From the NCBI GenBank assembly GCA_014526335.1, contig JACTAT010000154.1, positions 328,988-392,987 of the forward strand: a stretch of 64,000 bases of DNA, written 5' to 3'. Position 1 is the first letter of the stretch. Each line of letters starts with the position of its first letter. This DNA comes from Chrysaora quinquecirrha. Its lineage: Eukaryota > Cnidaria > Scyphozoa > Semaeostomeae > Pelagiidae. Both the position numbers and the translations under genes were made by a program. Below the pieces are notes generated by a model. It saw only the letters and a list, made by a program, of their open reading frames with translations. It searched no databases and was not told the origin of the DNA. Shown here in pieces: positions 39,730-50,713 of the stretch.

Positions 39730-41560
39730 GATCGAATGAAAGATAAAATCCTAATTTTGGCAGAGATGAAACAGTCAATGAAGGGCAAAAAACTTAACGA
39801 GAACGTAATTATAAACTCAAGGCACAACATAAACCTATGAAAATATTATTCACTGCTTGATTGTTTTCAGCTGCTTCTTTTTCCTTCTTCCAAAAGGCAA
39901 CCTCTCTTGATTCAGAAAGGAGTGGGAATTCAAGTGAAGTCTTAAGAAAGGAAAATGACTCATCAGCCCCCCCCACTACTTTCTCATCGGATTTAGGCGA
40001 ATTACAAAATCGATCTTTGAGAAAACTGGGGGGGGACACGTCCCCCCCAGTCCACCCCGTGGCGCCGCCCTGGGCCCTTTTGACTTTGGAAGTATTCAAC
40101 TTTGGAAAGATTAGTGCATGATTATTTTAGCCACGGAAAGCCAACCAGAGCGACTCTAGACACAGAAAATTCCAAAATTTTCTGTGGGAGAATGCACCCG
40201 TCCCCCCTACGTGAGCGTGCCTTTGCACATTTCCTTTGGCACAAGTGCTCACGTCAAATTTACCTCATTGCCGGGAAATAAGTTCTCCTCCAGTAAAAAA
40301 GGTGTTTGCAGGTCCTTAAAGTTACCAAATTACTAGAGTAATAGAGCATGAACCATCATTCGCTTCCTTGATATAAACCCTTGATGCTTATGAAGACATA
40401 ACTTTCTCAGGGAATTGGGCCCTCCTGCTGATTTGACCCACTGGTGAAATTTCCTTAACAGATGCCCTGGAATGATTCCTAAATTAGCAAAAAGACACGA
40501 CGAATCTAGCCCCAAAAGGACCAAAATCATAGCAAACGCCAAAATTCAAGACATACTGTAGTTTACGTCCAAATTAACGCAAGTGTGCCCAATGACTTTG
40601 TTGCTATGAGAATGTCAGAAAATCGTTTTACATGAAAATCAAAAAGCCGTATTTACTACAAGTCAAAATATCTAAAATCACTTTGATCATAATCACTATT
40701 TACTATACATACATATCATATCAAACGACAAAAAATAATTTCACACTCATGAAGATGCAAATTAGCAGTTCGCTATTAGTACTAATAAACAATTTACAAA
40801 CTCTCAAATTGAAATCTCTATTATTTTGTGCTATTGCCGTCCCCCCGCAAATCAATCAATTGATTTTTCCAACCAGAATTCTCCAAATTTTGCTCAACAA
40901 CCCAGCACAGGAGGATATTGAAATGTAGAGGAGCAAGAGACAAAAAGGGGCACTTCGGTTAAATAGCACACAACTAGGGGGATCAGGGGGCATGCTCCCC
41001 CGGAAAATTTTGAAAATTATAAAGACAGAATCGCTCTAATGACCCTTTCGGAAGTGCTTTTCTTAGCTCTTTGATTTTCATGATCTTCGATAATCGTACA
41101 AAACTTCAAAATTGAAATAAAAGGTTGTTATTTGTTATCGAGGCTCATCGCTACAGCATTACATGTAATGCATACATGTCATCTCAAGTTTCCAAATCTC
41201 ATGGAACCATTGGCCCCCTATGTTCAATTTAGCTACAGTTTGGCCATGGATCGTACTTGAGTGTGGCTCCACCAAATAATTTCAATCATTATCTTCAGCA
41301 TTAGAATGATGAAGGGCATAGGACCAATATTAAAATAGTAAGATACAGTACACATACACTAGTCTATCCTTAATAATAACTTACGAAAGAGCTGGCTGCA
41401 CACTTAATTGCAGCTTGTAAAGCTTAGATCAAAATTCGTAGAACAGTTTGTAACACAAAACATGACACTTCTCCAGTTTAAAAGGGGCAGGCATAAGATT
41501 TGGCAGAAAAGTGGGGAGTAAGTGCGCACGCAGCACAGGGTCTACTGCTATTTTGAACGA
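39730..41560. other. No gene recognised
   Basis: Contains runs of C or G (for example 40030-40048) and short ORFs without recognisable features. I see no convincing exon here. Confidence 0.4.
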
Positions 41561-41561
41561 A

Positions 41562-41704
41562 AAGATACCACTTAGCTGCCTTTTAATTTTAAGCCTTCTG
41601 AATTTTCGCTAGAGTCCGAGGAGGTTAGCTCCCGATGGTTTCCCACAACCTCACCGGACTCTAGCAAGGCTGCAAGTTAAAAGGCAGCTGAGTGGTATCT
41701 TGTC
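41562..41704. mobile_element. Foldback element, AAGATACCACTTAGCTGCC ends
   Basis: Left AAGATACCACTTAGCTGCCT; right inverse AGGCAGCTGAGTGGTATCTT. Inverted CTAGAGTCCG and CGGACTCTAG lie inside. About 143 bases, non-coding. Confidence 0.88.
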
Positions 41705-42051
41705 TTTCTAAGGCTAAACGGGTACTCATGTTCACCCGCATCGCGGCTGACAAGTTAAAGTTGTGTTGATAATTCGGTTCAAAGGCATCTTATACACAGC
41801 AACAGCTAATTCTAATAAGAAGGTTTCAACTATTGTCTCACAATATCAGGTGGGATGGGAACATGATTGGAAAACATTTCCCCGACGCGACAACGTCGTT
41901 CAAAAATGTTTCACCAATGTCAACTTTTTTGTCATATTTCCCGGCGACGCCGACATGCTTAAAAACATGTCCCCATATCATCGTAAGCGCCCTTGCAGCT
42001 ATAATGTTGATGCGTCCCCGTCGTCCCCGGCTATACGGAAACCAGGCATGG

Positions 42052-42839
42052 ACGTATTTTTTTATAGGAAACACTTTATAAGAAACCAGTTGAGTCTCAA
42101 ATGGCCGAAAATTTAAGCAACTCCAGTACTGGAACATTTTTGACATTTAAGAAACTTTCAGTAGCTACTTGGCAAAATTTTCAGTTTCTTACAACAAAAT
42201 ACGCGTGACCGAACACGTCACGAAGTCTAACTAACTAATAGGTGTAAAAGATGAATTCTTGGAAAAATTTATGAAGATTATATACTTTTTGTAGCATTCT
42301 CTAATATTTCTATTCTATTCTTTACAAAAGAGTTTGCGGGACTGAAAGCTAAAAGTCTATAAAAAATTCACATCTTGCTAAAAATATAATCCACACGCCC
42401 AATTCCAGACATTATTGATCTATTAAGAAAAAAGTGCAAAAGAAAATAATTATTATACAGAAAAAAACATTAAATTGCCAGAAATATAACTTGCTTGCGT
42501 TTGGAGTGAGTTGAGGTTGAAGTTCCTTAACTTGTCAACAAAATTTGAAAGTTTCTATATACTGTTCCATATCGTAAAATATGTCTCAATACGTATACTT
42601 ATGTTTTACGGAGAATTCATTCGAACTTGCTTCGTTTTCCTACTTTATTGGTAAATTGAGTCTTTTAGGGAAGAACGATGGGAAATATGTTGTTATTCGG
42701 TTATTTAGTTGTATAAACCATCTTGTTTTTTTAATAAAAAGTTATTCTTAATTTTTCATCCGAGCCTCGATTGTTCCTTAATTTTTTGGGAGTTTTCAGC
42801 GTTCAGTTCCCTACAAAGGCGCTCCTGATAAAAACGTGT
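42052..42839. mobile_element. Chimeric short transposon, mixed word types
   Basis: Left end ACG with a T run and TTATAAGAAACC; right end GATAAAAACGTGT. Words in the left part (42080-42200) are mostly TAAGAAAC (with one TAAGCAAC). Words in the right part (42520-42790) are GTTCCTTA. It could be a recombinant or two nested elements. Confidence 0.55.
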
Positions 42840-43540
42840 AGTTCCATAATGTATATACTGTACAGCAAAATCTCTTCAGTGTTATAAGCAAAACCGACTT
42901 CACTTTGTTCTTAGCGTGTTATAAAACTTGTGGCTACACTCTAGGCTGAGCTTGTGTTATCATGAAATTAAAAAAGTCTGTAGTCAAAAGTCCTTCCAGA
43001 TTAAAGCCTTTTTTCCATGTAGTCGATTAGGGTCGTTGACGGCTTTTCATAGCTTGTAAAAAAACTAAAATACTGCCAGCGACTTTGTGGAATTATTTAC
43101 AAGTGACTGATGGACAAAATTTACAGAAACTGTAGAACACTTTAAAAGACTGATACCGTCAATTTTGGCGCCCAATACACGCCAACATATAACCAGCGGC
43201 CGCAAAGATCGTGAAAGACCCTCACTGGCTTTGCTATAGTGACCCTCGATGAATGTGTCTTTGATTGTCTTTTACAGTCGCTGCAAATTTCTTCTGATGT
43301 TTCCATAAAGTCGCTGATGGTATTTAAGCTTCTGCAAAGACTGTGAAAGGCTGTCAACGAGTAACGACCCACAACGGCTATATGAACGGGTAAAGGCTGC
43401 ATGATATGTTGGCACTGTTTGCGCCCAGCTTAAGGCTCAACTTCTGATGCTTGAAAGGTTCGTTTCTCTGCAAAAGATGGCGGCAACTTCTGCGGGTCGT
43501 TTGTTTTTATTAAGAGAATTCTGGGAATAGTTTCCTTATA

Positions 43541-44716
43541 CAGTTGACATCCGCTATCTCGAACTCTCAAGGGAAACTGGAATTCGTTCGAGATAGCGAA
43601 TGTTCGAAATGACGGATGCGCCATATGATTATAAAAACATGAAGGGTTACTGATCCAAATCTCTTCAAACAAGTCTGTTATTTTATTACATAGGAGTAAA
43701 AGCTCATCTGCTTTCATCCCTACTATTTGTGAAATTGAGATAATGGCGATGCAGCACATCTCGAAAGAAAACAGCTTCATGAAATTTTACAAAAACTTTA
43801 AAAGTAAACCTGAAGTAAGTAAATATCTATTACACGTAGAATCAAGAAAACATAGAACAGCTTTAACTAGACTAATTGTCAGTGCACATAAGTTGAAAAT
43901 CGAAACAGGAAGGTATGGAAATAAAAATAACCGTGCAGAACAGACTATGCGAACTTGTGATTATTGCAAAAATAATCCAAAACCTATAGATGACGAAGTG
44001 CACTTCTTGTTTGACTGTGAAAATAACAATCAACAAAGAAAAACTTTCTTACAAAAGATAATTGTAAGTCATGCCTCACTATTAGAAATGAACGTAAGAG
44101 AGAAGATTAATTTGACCAATAATATATTGAATAATGAAATATTAAAAGGACGAGTGATATCTTTAGCGAAATTTGTATACGAATCTGTAGAATCAAGAAA
44201 AAATTCCTAGTGTATTTAGTTTAGATAAACTCATTAATTATTTTAACGCAATATTGCAATTTATACAACTCTATTTTATAACTGTTTAATGTAGTATCAC
44301 ACAATTAGTAGTAATCATATGTTGTATGATATGCCAACGTTGTATGTATACTATTAGATCCTGTAAAGGGTGTTTAATTATGAAATGAAATGAAATGAAA
44401 AAAATCTATTGTATACATGGGCAGCATATCACTTAGCTGCCGCCATTCCCGGTCCGCTAGCGAACTTATACATATTTTCAGCCTGTCTCTTTATCCAGTT
44501 CAGCAGAAAATTTGGCAAAGTTCGAGATAAAGAGCAGGTTTTCCTCCATGGGAAATGGAAAATGGTTCGAGACAGCGAATGTTCGAGATAACGGGGTTCG
44601 AGATAGCGGATGATTTTTCTATACCAACTCTTATACCAAAACGAGGGGAAATGGAAAATCGTTCGAGATAGCGAATATTCGAGATAGAGGGCGGTCGAGA
44701 TAGCGGATGTTAACTG
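43541..44716. mobile_element. Pogo/Tigger-like MITE interrupted by a LINE
   Basis: CAGTTGACATCCGCTATCTC at the left and its inverse GATAGCGGATGTTAACTG at the right, flanked by TA. Outer parts match the element at 2250-2742. A non-LTR fragment at 43781-44402 splits it between AACAGCTTCAT and CTATTGTA, sequences that are adjacent in the other copy (near 2520). Confidence 0.88.
43781..44402 (+). mobile_element. 5'-truncated LINE with TGAAA tail
   Basis: Carries the C terminus of a non-LTR retrotransposon ORF2. In frame through the junction it encodes FYKNFKSKPEVSKYLL and a zinc-knuckle pattern, RTCDYC followed by DEVHFLFDC, ending in TAG at 44208-44210. A 190-base 3' UTR and (ATGAA)n tail follow, typical of CR1/L2-like elements that end in short repeats. 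It is inserted in a pogo-like MITE. Confidence 0.85.
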
Positions 44717-45081
44717 TATACGATAACTCAACGAATTCAACGTGTTTGTGGCCAGCTGAAGCGTAACTAAGGAAATCATTCTCAGAACATCCTTCGGAAA
44801 TCCTTGATAAAAAAATAGGACAAAAACATCCACCATCTTTTGCAGAAGCCTACAAAGTTCCTGGTCTCGCAACTAAATAAATGAATAACTACGTATGCTA
44901 AAGAACTGAACCAATTTTGAGCCCAGAGAAAACTCAGTTGTACTTACAATAGCAAAAAACATAATTTTCGTCCCACTTCTTGTCATCCTCGACCTTTTCC
45001 TGGATCTGTACCGTATCTAGAAGCACAAAAAATTACTACTTATTAAAGTCAGACGTGCAATAACGTTTAAGGCATTAAACC

Positions 45082-45640
45082 GGGCGCAAACCATGCTAAC
45101 ATCACTAATTAATTAGTAGCACAGCCTGAATGGTCTTTCCGTATTTTCTCTTTTTAGCGCCCATTTTCTCATGTTGGCCTACATCGCCGGTAACATTTTG
45201 TTGGCCAACATGTTGGCACGGTTCGCTATAAATGTTGGCCTAATAAACAAAGTGTTGTTGACGAAAAATGTTTTAAAATGTCGGCCAACAGTTTCGTCGA
45301 TTTAAACAGAGTAGATGTGTTGGTACGGTTTGCTATGTCTCGCCAACATTTGGCACAACATTTTCAATTTCGGTCGTTATTTGGAGACCGTTAAATGAGT
45401 AATAGATTTAAGCTGGCGGTTTGAGTTCGAACACGAGTTTTTTCTTCTTCGTGATCAACCAATAGAGCGAACAATAAACAAATAGCTGCTTCCTTTTCGG
45501 TCTGTTTGCAAAAGATCATTTGTGGATGACGTTGGCAACTCAAAACATCTCAGATGTTCTGATGGTGTGGCAAACCGTACAAACATGTTGGCCTATGTTT
45601 AGCCAACATGTTGGCCAACAATTTTGGCACGGTTTACGCC
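45082..45640. mobile_element. MITE rich in TGTTGGCCAACA
   Basis: Left GGGCGCAAACCATGCTAACA, right TTTTGGCACGGTTTACGCCC. The interior has repeated GTTGGCCAACATGTTGGC, itself nearly palindromic. The segment 45314-45575 recurs inverted at 45755-46037. Confidence 0.75.
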
Positions 45641-45650
45641 CGCCTTTACT

Positions 45651-45725
45651 TTAACGATGGTGTAGCCTAGTGGCTAAGGTGCTAGGTTTTGTACCCATTG
45701 GGTGGTAAAGGCGGATGCGAACCGT
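45651..45725 (+). repeat. tRNA-like SINE head
   Basis: GGTGTAGCCTAGTGGCTAAGG fits an A-box pattern. GGATGCGAACCGTTCCC is a poor B box. Too irregular for a tRNA gene. Confidence 0.35.
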
Positions 45726-46037
45726 TCCCATTGTTGGCCAACATATTGGCTGAAAATAGGCATAGTACGGGTTTGCCATATCATTACAACATCTGAGATG
45801 TTTTGGGTTGCTGATGTCATCAACAAATGATCTTTTGCAAACATGGCCAAAAAGAAAGCAGCTGTTTGTTATTGCTCGGTCTTTTGGTTGGCGACGAAGA
45901 AGATAATACTCGTGTTCCAACTCAAACCGCACAGCTTAAGTCTATTACTCATTTAAGGGTTTCTGAAATAACGACCGAAATTGAAAATGTTGTGCCAAAA
46001 GTTGGCGAGACATAGCAATCCGTACCAACACATCAAT
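45726..46037. mobile_element. Second TGTTGGCCAACA element, inverted
   Basis: Starts near CATTGTTGGCCAACA and ends GAGACATAGCAATCCGTACC. Most of it is a reverse-complement copy of 45314-45575, so the two form an inverted pair around the tRNA-like head. Confidence 0.75.
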
Positions 46038-46089
46038 TTTGCTCAAATTGATGAAAATGGTGACAAATTTTTAACTTCCTCGGGCCTAG

Positions 46090-46572
46090 TTCAAAAAGTT
46101 GCTTATTTTTGGACCTCTTATGGCCACCTTTTAGTAGCAAAAGTTGCTTAGTAGTTGCTTAATTTTAACTATACATTTTGCCCTAAGAATAGTATAGAGG
46201 CTAGAAAAGTAACCAAATTTCGAGTTATCCTATAGCATTTTATGCAACATAACGCTAGAACACCTAGTATACAGCAAAGAAATATAATATACAGCATCAG
46301 TCAAGAAGTACCGTGTAATTGTTACGATATAGAGACTTTGTATTGAAAGTTTAACGGAAATCCGTAAGTAACACTCCGTTGATATGCGAGTTTTTGACAA
46401 ATGAATGGAAATAGCTTCTATGTTGATCGATCCTCGATTGCTTGCAGTGATATAAAGTATTCGAAATGTTGCTTGGAATTTTTTTCCTGTGGCACTATAC
46501 GTTGCTTAAAATTTTAGGCCTTCTACATCTTGATTGCTTTATAAGCGGTTGCTTATAAAAAAAACTGCGTGT
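46090..46572. mobile_element. Short transposon, GTTGCTTA type
   Basis: Right end GGTTGCTTATAA, an A run and GCGTGT. Five exact GTTGCTTA words are spread over both sides. It shares AGGCCTTCTACAT with the GTTCCTTA element at 10171-10573. The left end is unclear. Confidence 0.7.
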
Positions 46573-47043
46573 AGACTAGTAAAGCTTCAATTCGAAAAAT
46601 AAGGTATGATTTTCGAAGGGATGCGCTAATAATCGAGGCAGAGAAAATCAGTGGAGGGAATTTGACGGTATGAAGGAACAACAAAAGAAATAAAAATCGT
46701 GACAAAACTGACATACTTTTTCGCATTTCTTTGTTTTCGATCCATAGGGCTACCAGCATCAAATCTTTTTGGTTTCATTTGCTGCAAGGAGTCAATAAAT
46801 CGAGCATTAAATAACATTATTCAATATATGAAGTTATTGCCTGTTAATAGCCCAAAATCATCCTTAACTTCGATTTATTGACAATTAAGGAATTTTTAGA
46901 ATATTTTTGCTGTTTTACGGTCAATTTTAATATAAAAAATTTGGATATTGGGGATAAGGGAATTAATAAAAAAAATGTCAGCAAGTCTCGATTTCAGTTT
47001 TGAACATGATAAAAACGAGGCTTCGTCATGTGTCCTGAATTCT

Positions 47044-47101
47044 TCACCGCACAAATTGAGACTCAACTGGTTGTTGTTTTTTGACAGGAGGCCCAGGAGG
47101 G
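47044..47101 (-). CDS. Candidate proline-rich terminal exon (gene B tail?)
   Basis: After a GAGACAG acceptor, phase 2 gives PPGPPVKKQQPVESQFVR then TGA. The position and proline content would suit the end of gene B. The last confident gene B exon leaves in phase 0, so at least one more exon would be needed. The polypyrimidine tract is modest. Confidence 0.25.
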
Positions 47102-47540
47102 CTGTCTCGAATATTAATGAAAGATAAGAATACCAGCGTGTATTTTTGTTGTTACTCTTCTTTACTCGATCTTTTATTGAATTGAATACTTTTCGAATAT
47201 GCTGCTCGAATTTCTCAGTTGACTGTTTGTGTTTATATATAAAAATACAAGGAGTGAAACTTCTTACTCAGTGCAAACCCAAAAACTGTTTTTGATTTGC
47301 TTGCATTCTGACATCGTTGCTCCCAATGTCTGCAAACGCATATCAAAATGTTCCTCAATTATCGAACTAAAGCCCCAAATACTTTGTTTCAACTTCAGAT
47401 ATCTTTATCATTGAATATTTTCCCATTTTTCCCATGCAAGTCTACTCAAATTTGCTTTCTCCCTAGGCTCCGGCCACCACTCGGCACAAAATCGCTCGAT
47501 TTTCGAACGTTTTCGTCAGCTGACCTTGTTCTGCCGTAAA

Positions 47541-47672
47541 CAGCGTTTGGGTGTGAGCCCCCGTCTTAAATGTTCAGCCTAAGACGGGTGCCCAAAAACG
47601 CTGGAGACAGAAAAACTTCAATCTTTAGCCTTTCAGGTTTTTAATGAAAGACGGGGCTCACATCCAAACGCT
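47541..47672. mobile_element. Hairpin MITE, CAGCGTTTGGGTGTGAGCCC ends
   Basis: Left end CAGCGTTTGGGTGTGAGCCC; the right end is inverted (GGGGCTCACATCCAAACGCT). AGACGGG words lie inside. Non-coding. Confidence 0.8.
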
Positions 47673-47702
47673 CTTGATCGGAAGCCTCAATTATTGGACT
47701 CT

Positions 47703-47987
47703 TAAGCCGGATTTTAGTTAGGCTGATTTTCCGCGTGCAGCGGAGTGGCTATTTTCTTGAAACAATGTATGAGCTAAAAAAGATTTACAGCGCCAAAGTA
47801 CTCCAGTTGGCCTAATGACGTCGTGTGAAGTTTCCAAGCGATTTGATTGGCAGGCTCCCTCGGACGTGGCGGAAAAGTTGAAGCCAATCCAGCACTCAAA
47901 AACTCGCGTAGCGGAGTGTCCAGACGCGATTATTGCTGCAAATACCACAGCGCGCAGGAAAATCAGCCTAGTGGAAAACCGGCTTTA
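47703..47987. mobile_element. MITE, TAAGCCGG ends
   Basis: Left TAAGCCGGATTTTAGTTAGG then CTGATTTTCCGCG; right inverse CGCGCAGGAAAATCAGCC and AACCGGCTTTA. The ORF at 47718-47948 lies wholly inside it and is not taken as a gene. Confidence 0.78.
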
Positions 47988-48782
47988 GACATGCAAGTCC
48001 CTGAATGAAGCAAGCCACTAAAACAATCCACTTCAATTCAGTATGAGCGAAAATCATATTTCTTTAGCGAAAATTAAGAACTTGTAAGTCTACTGTTACA
48101 TAAGCAAGCTTTTTTTCGAAAAAAAAATAAAAATGTCTTTGGATTTGCGTTCAACAAATAATACCATACATAGAACACGTGTCAATGACATAAAGGTCTG
48201 AAAGTTTTATAATGATTATGACAACAAACAGTTTCATTTACAAACATAGACTTTTTACTTTTTCATATAAATAACAGCGAAAACTTATTGCATAGCTATT
48301 TTATTTCTTTTATAGGTAATATTTAAATGCTTATTTTCCAATGATTTCGAATAAAAAGTATATAAAGATGAATGAATGAATAAATAAATAAATAAATAGA
48401 TAAAAAATAGGAGAAAATAAGCAAATGAATAAAATGAGTTATCAAATATATATAAAAATATCTATATAATATAAACAATTGAATATTTTACCACGAAAAA
48501 CTTATTTTGCTGTTTTTAATTCCATTTACTGATTTCTTCATTTTCATTACTTTCTATATCGTCATTTACTTTTTCATACATGTAATTATTCATTTTCTTA
48601 TCTATACTTTCATATATTATTTATCTATTAATTGTAATCATGCTTATGTTTATCTTTTATTATATCCACTCAATGCTCATTCGTTATTTTGCGACGTGTT
48701 TTCTATTTTATTCCCTTTCATTTCTAAATTCATTATCTAGTTAAATTATTTACTTATCTAGTCATAATTTGTTTTGCTACAA

Positions 48783-49395
48783 TAGACCTTTTCAAACAGC
48801 CCTGGGTCGGCGCAACATTTTCTGGCAAATGGTAGACGTCTCCACGTGCAACGACCGCAATTCAAGTTGTTGTTGGAGGGCTAGTGTAGCAAATTTTTTC
48901 TTAAAATTCTCGAATAAAGGAAGACAAATCTTCCAGCTTCCAGGCATTCAAAGAAGCTAGAAATTTCATCCATGCGGTGCCCCTGCGAGGTCTTAAACTT
49001 GCGCATAACTGTGTTAATTTGTTCAGGTTCTATGGGTGTAAACACGAAGGTGGCTTTAGTTCGGTTAATGTCATAATCGCCATTTAGAAGAGAGTAAAGG
49101 AATCTGCAACAATAACTGTTGAAAAAATCTGGAGAAATTCAGAAGACAAGATGCAAGAAAATCAAAAATTGGTAAATACTTTATCAAATGCCTCCTCGAG
49201 CAGATATCGTGGGATTTGAATCCTTTTTTCACTTTTATTCGAATTAAACTTGAATTTGAAGTAAAATTTGCTGCACTCAATCTCCTGAAACGACCGCAAT
49301 TCCGGTCGTTGCATGTGGAGAAGATTCCCTGACTGGAAATGTCTACCATTTTCAGAAAAATGTCCCGCCGACCAAGATCTCTTTGAAATTGTCTG
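48783..49395. mobile_element. Foldback element, AGACCTTTTCAAA family, second copy
   Basis: Two arms (48783-48960 and about 49150-49395) are inverted. Each carries TTTCAAA next to the end, ATGGTAGAC or GTCTACCAT, and GCAACGACCGCAATTC or its inverse. It matches the family at 23095-23406. The ORFs inside are shadows. Confidence 0.7.
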
Positions 49396-49639
49396 TTCGT
49401 ATTGCCAATTCAGTATTTTGCTTGTGAGCGTATTTTTATTTAGACCATCAGCTTCGTTAATTCGAAATGAAATATTTTTACATTAACGATGCGATCGATA
49501 AAAAACTCGTACTAAGAACAAAAATAACTACTTAAAGAATCAATAATAACAATAACAGAGTATAAAAAAACCAAAACAAATGTTTGATGAATCAGCACAA
49601 AGAATCAGCATTATACTACTTTGTCAACTACATTAAATA

Positions 49640-49812
49640 AATTAAATAGGAGATAAATAAATAAATAGTAAATATAAATAGCATGATAATAAATAGTAAA
49701 TAAATGTATGAATGAATAAACAAATGAATAAGTAAACAAATAATAAACAAATAAATAACTAAATAAAAACAAAATAAACGAAAGACCAAATCAATAAATC
49801 AATAAATGAAAA
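49640..49812. repeat. AAAT-rich simple repeat
   Basis: Imperfect AAATAAAT and AAATGAAT units over about 170 bases. Confidence 0.8.
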
Positions 49813-49892
49813 TTAGTAAATTCATAAAGCAGGTTATGAATTCACATTCATGTTAGACAGCCTAAACTCTTTCGATTACAAAATATTGTCAT

Positions 49893-50143
49893 ACACGTTT
49901 TTTTATAAGAACACTTGGCTTCGATTTCAGCCTGCCTGTTTCTTATTTTTGAAGCGACTTTTCACTAACTTGCCACCCCCTACCCTTCTCGAAAACATGT
50001 TTAAAATGCATTTCCGGCCAAGGGCTTTACGCTGGTGAACTTCGCTTTTGCGTATCTCGAATAGTTTCAGATATAGCAAAAAATTTTTACCCAAATTTCA
50101 GCCTGGTTTTTCTTTTAAAGGTTGTTCTTATAAAAAAACGTGT
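49893..50143. mobile_element. Short transposon, GTTCTTA type
   Basis: ACACG, a T run and ATAAGAACAC at the left; GTTGTTCTTATAA, an A run and CGTGT at the right. Only the end-adjacent words are present, so this is a reduced member of the family. Confidence 0.75.
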
Positions 50144-50625
50144 ATTTAAATTACTTGGTAGATTAAACTACAACGTCATGACAAATTTACAATGACCCTT
50201 GACAGATGAGTTTATGTGCCTCGAACCTGGTAAATCTTTATGACGAAGACGTTTGGGTTTTGTCTACAAGAAACATCAGTTGTTAGCAGGTTAGTTTACC
50301 CGTTATGCGAGCAGGTACAGAGCATCATGTTCACGTACTTCGTAGTACCGCAGGATAAACGCACTTGTTCATTCGTGTCCCGACATAGAGGTCTCTAGTT
50401 AGCATGCGCAAGTTTAATTTGGCGTCGATTTTGAGTAAAACTAATTAGAACAGGAATCGAAATACACGGAGGAAATCATGGCTAGCCATTTTTGAATTTG
50501 TTGGAAAAGACGATGAAATATGACCTAGGCATATTCGGGTTTACGCATGCGTTCTACAAATTTTCTCCGCGATTATTGTGATTAACGTTATTATAATTAT
50601 TAGTGGAGATGTGCCCTATCCATAC

Positions 50626-50713
50626 CTTTGATTTGTCAGTTACTGCGTGGGCACTTCCGCTGCTCACGGGCCTTGGAACAGGTCGTCTTGGCATACAGGA
50701 TCGATCACTTTGA
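50626..50713 (-). CDS. Gene B exon: tail with RRPVPRP
   Basis: Phase 2 in, phase 0 out. Encodes [20 protein letters not shown], with an RxxPxxP/PxxPR-type SH3-ligand motif. Confidence 0.75.

Larger units (their letters stand above)
43459..44851. mobile_element. Hairpin MITE (CAAAAGATGGCG family) split by insertion
   Basis: The left part CTCTGCAAAAGATGGCGGCA...GAATTCTGGGAATAGTTTCC and the right part AAGGAAATCATTCTCAGAA...CCACCATCTTTTGCAGAAGCC match the two arms of intact copies at 56602-56816 and 57081-57296. Everything between 43541 and 44716 is a later insertion. Confidence 0.85.

Noticed and set aside
44941..45015. Possible exon between TTCTAG and GTAAGT on the minus strand
   Set aside because: Two frames are open, with very different products, and neither matches gene B phase or a known domain.
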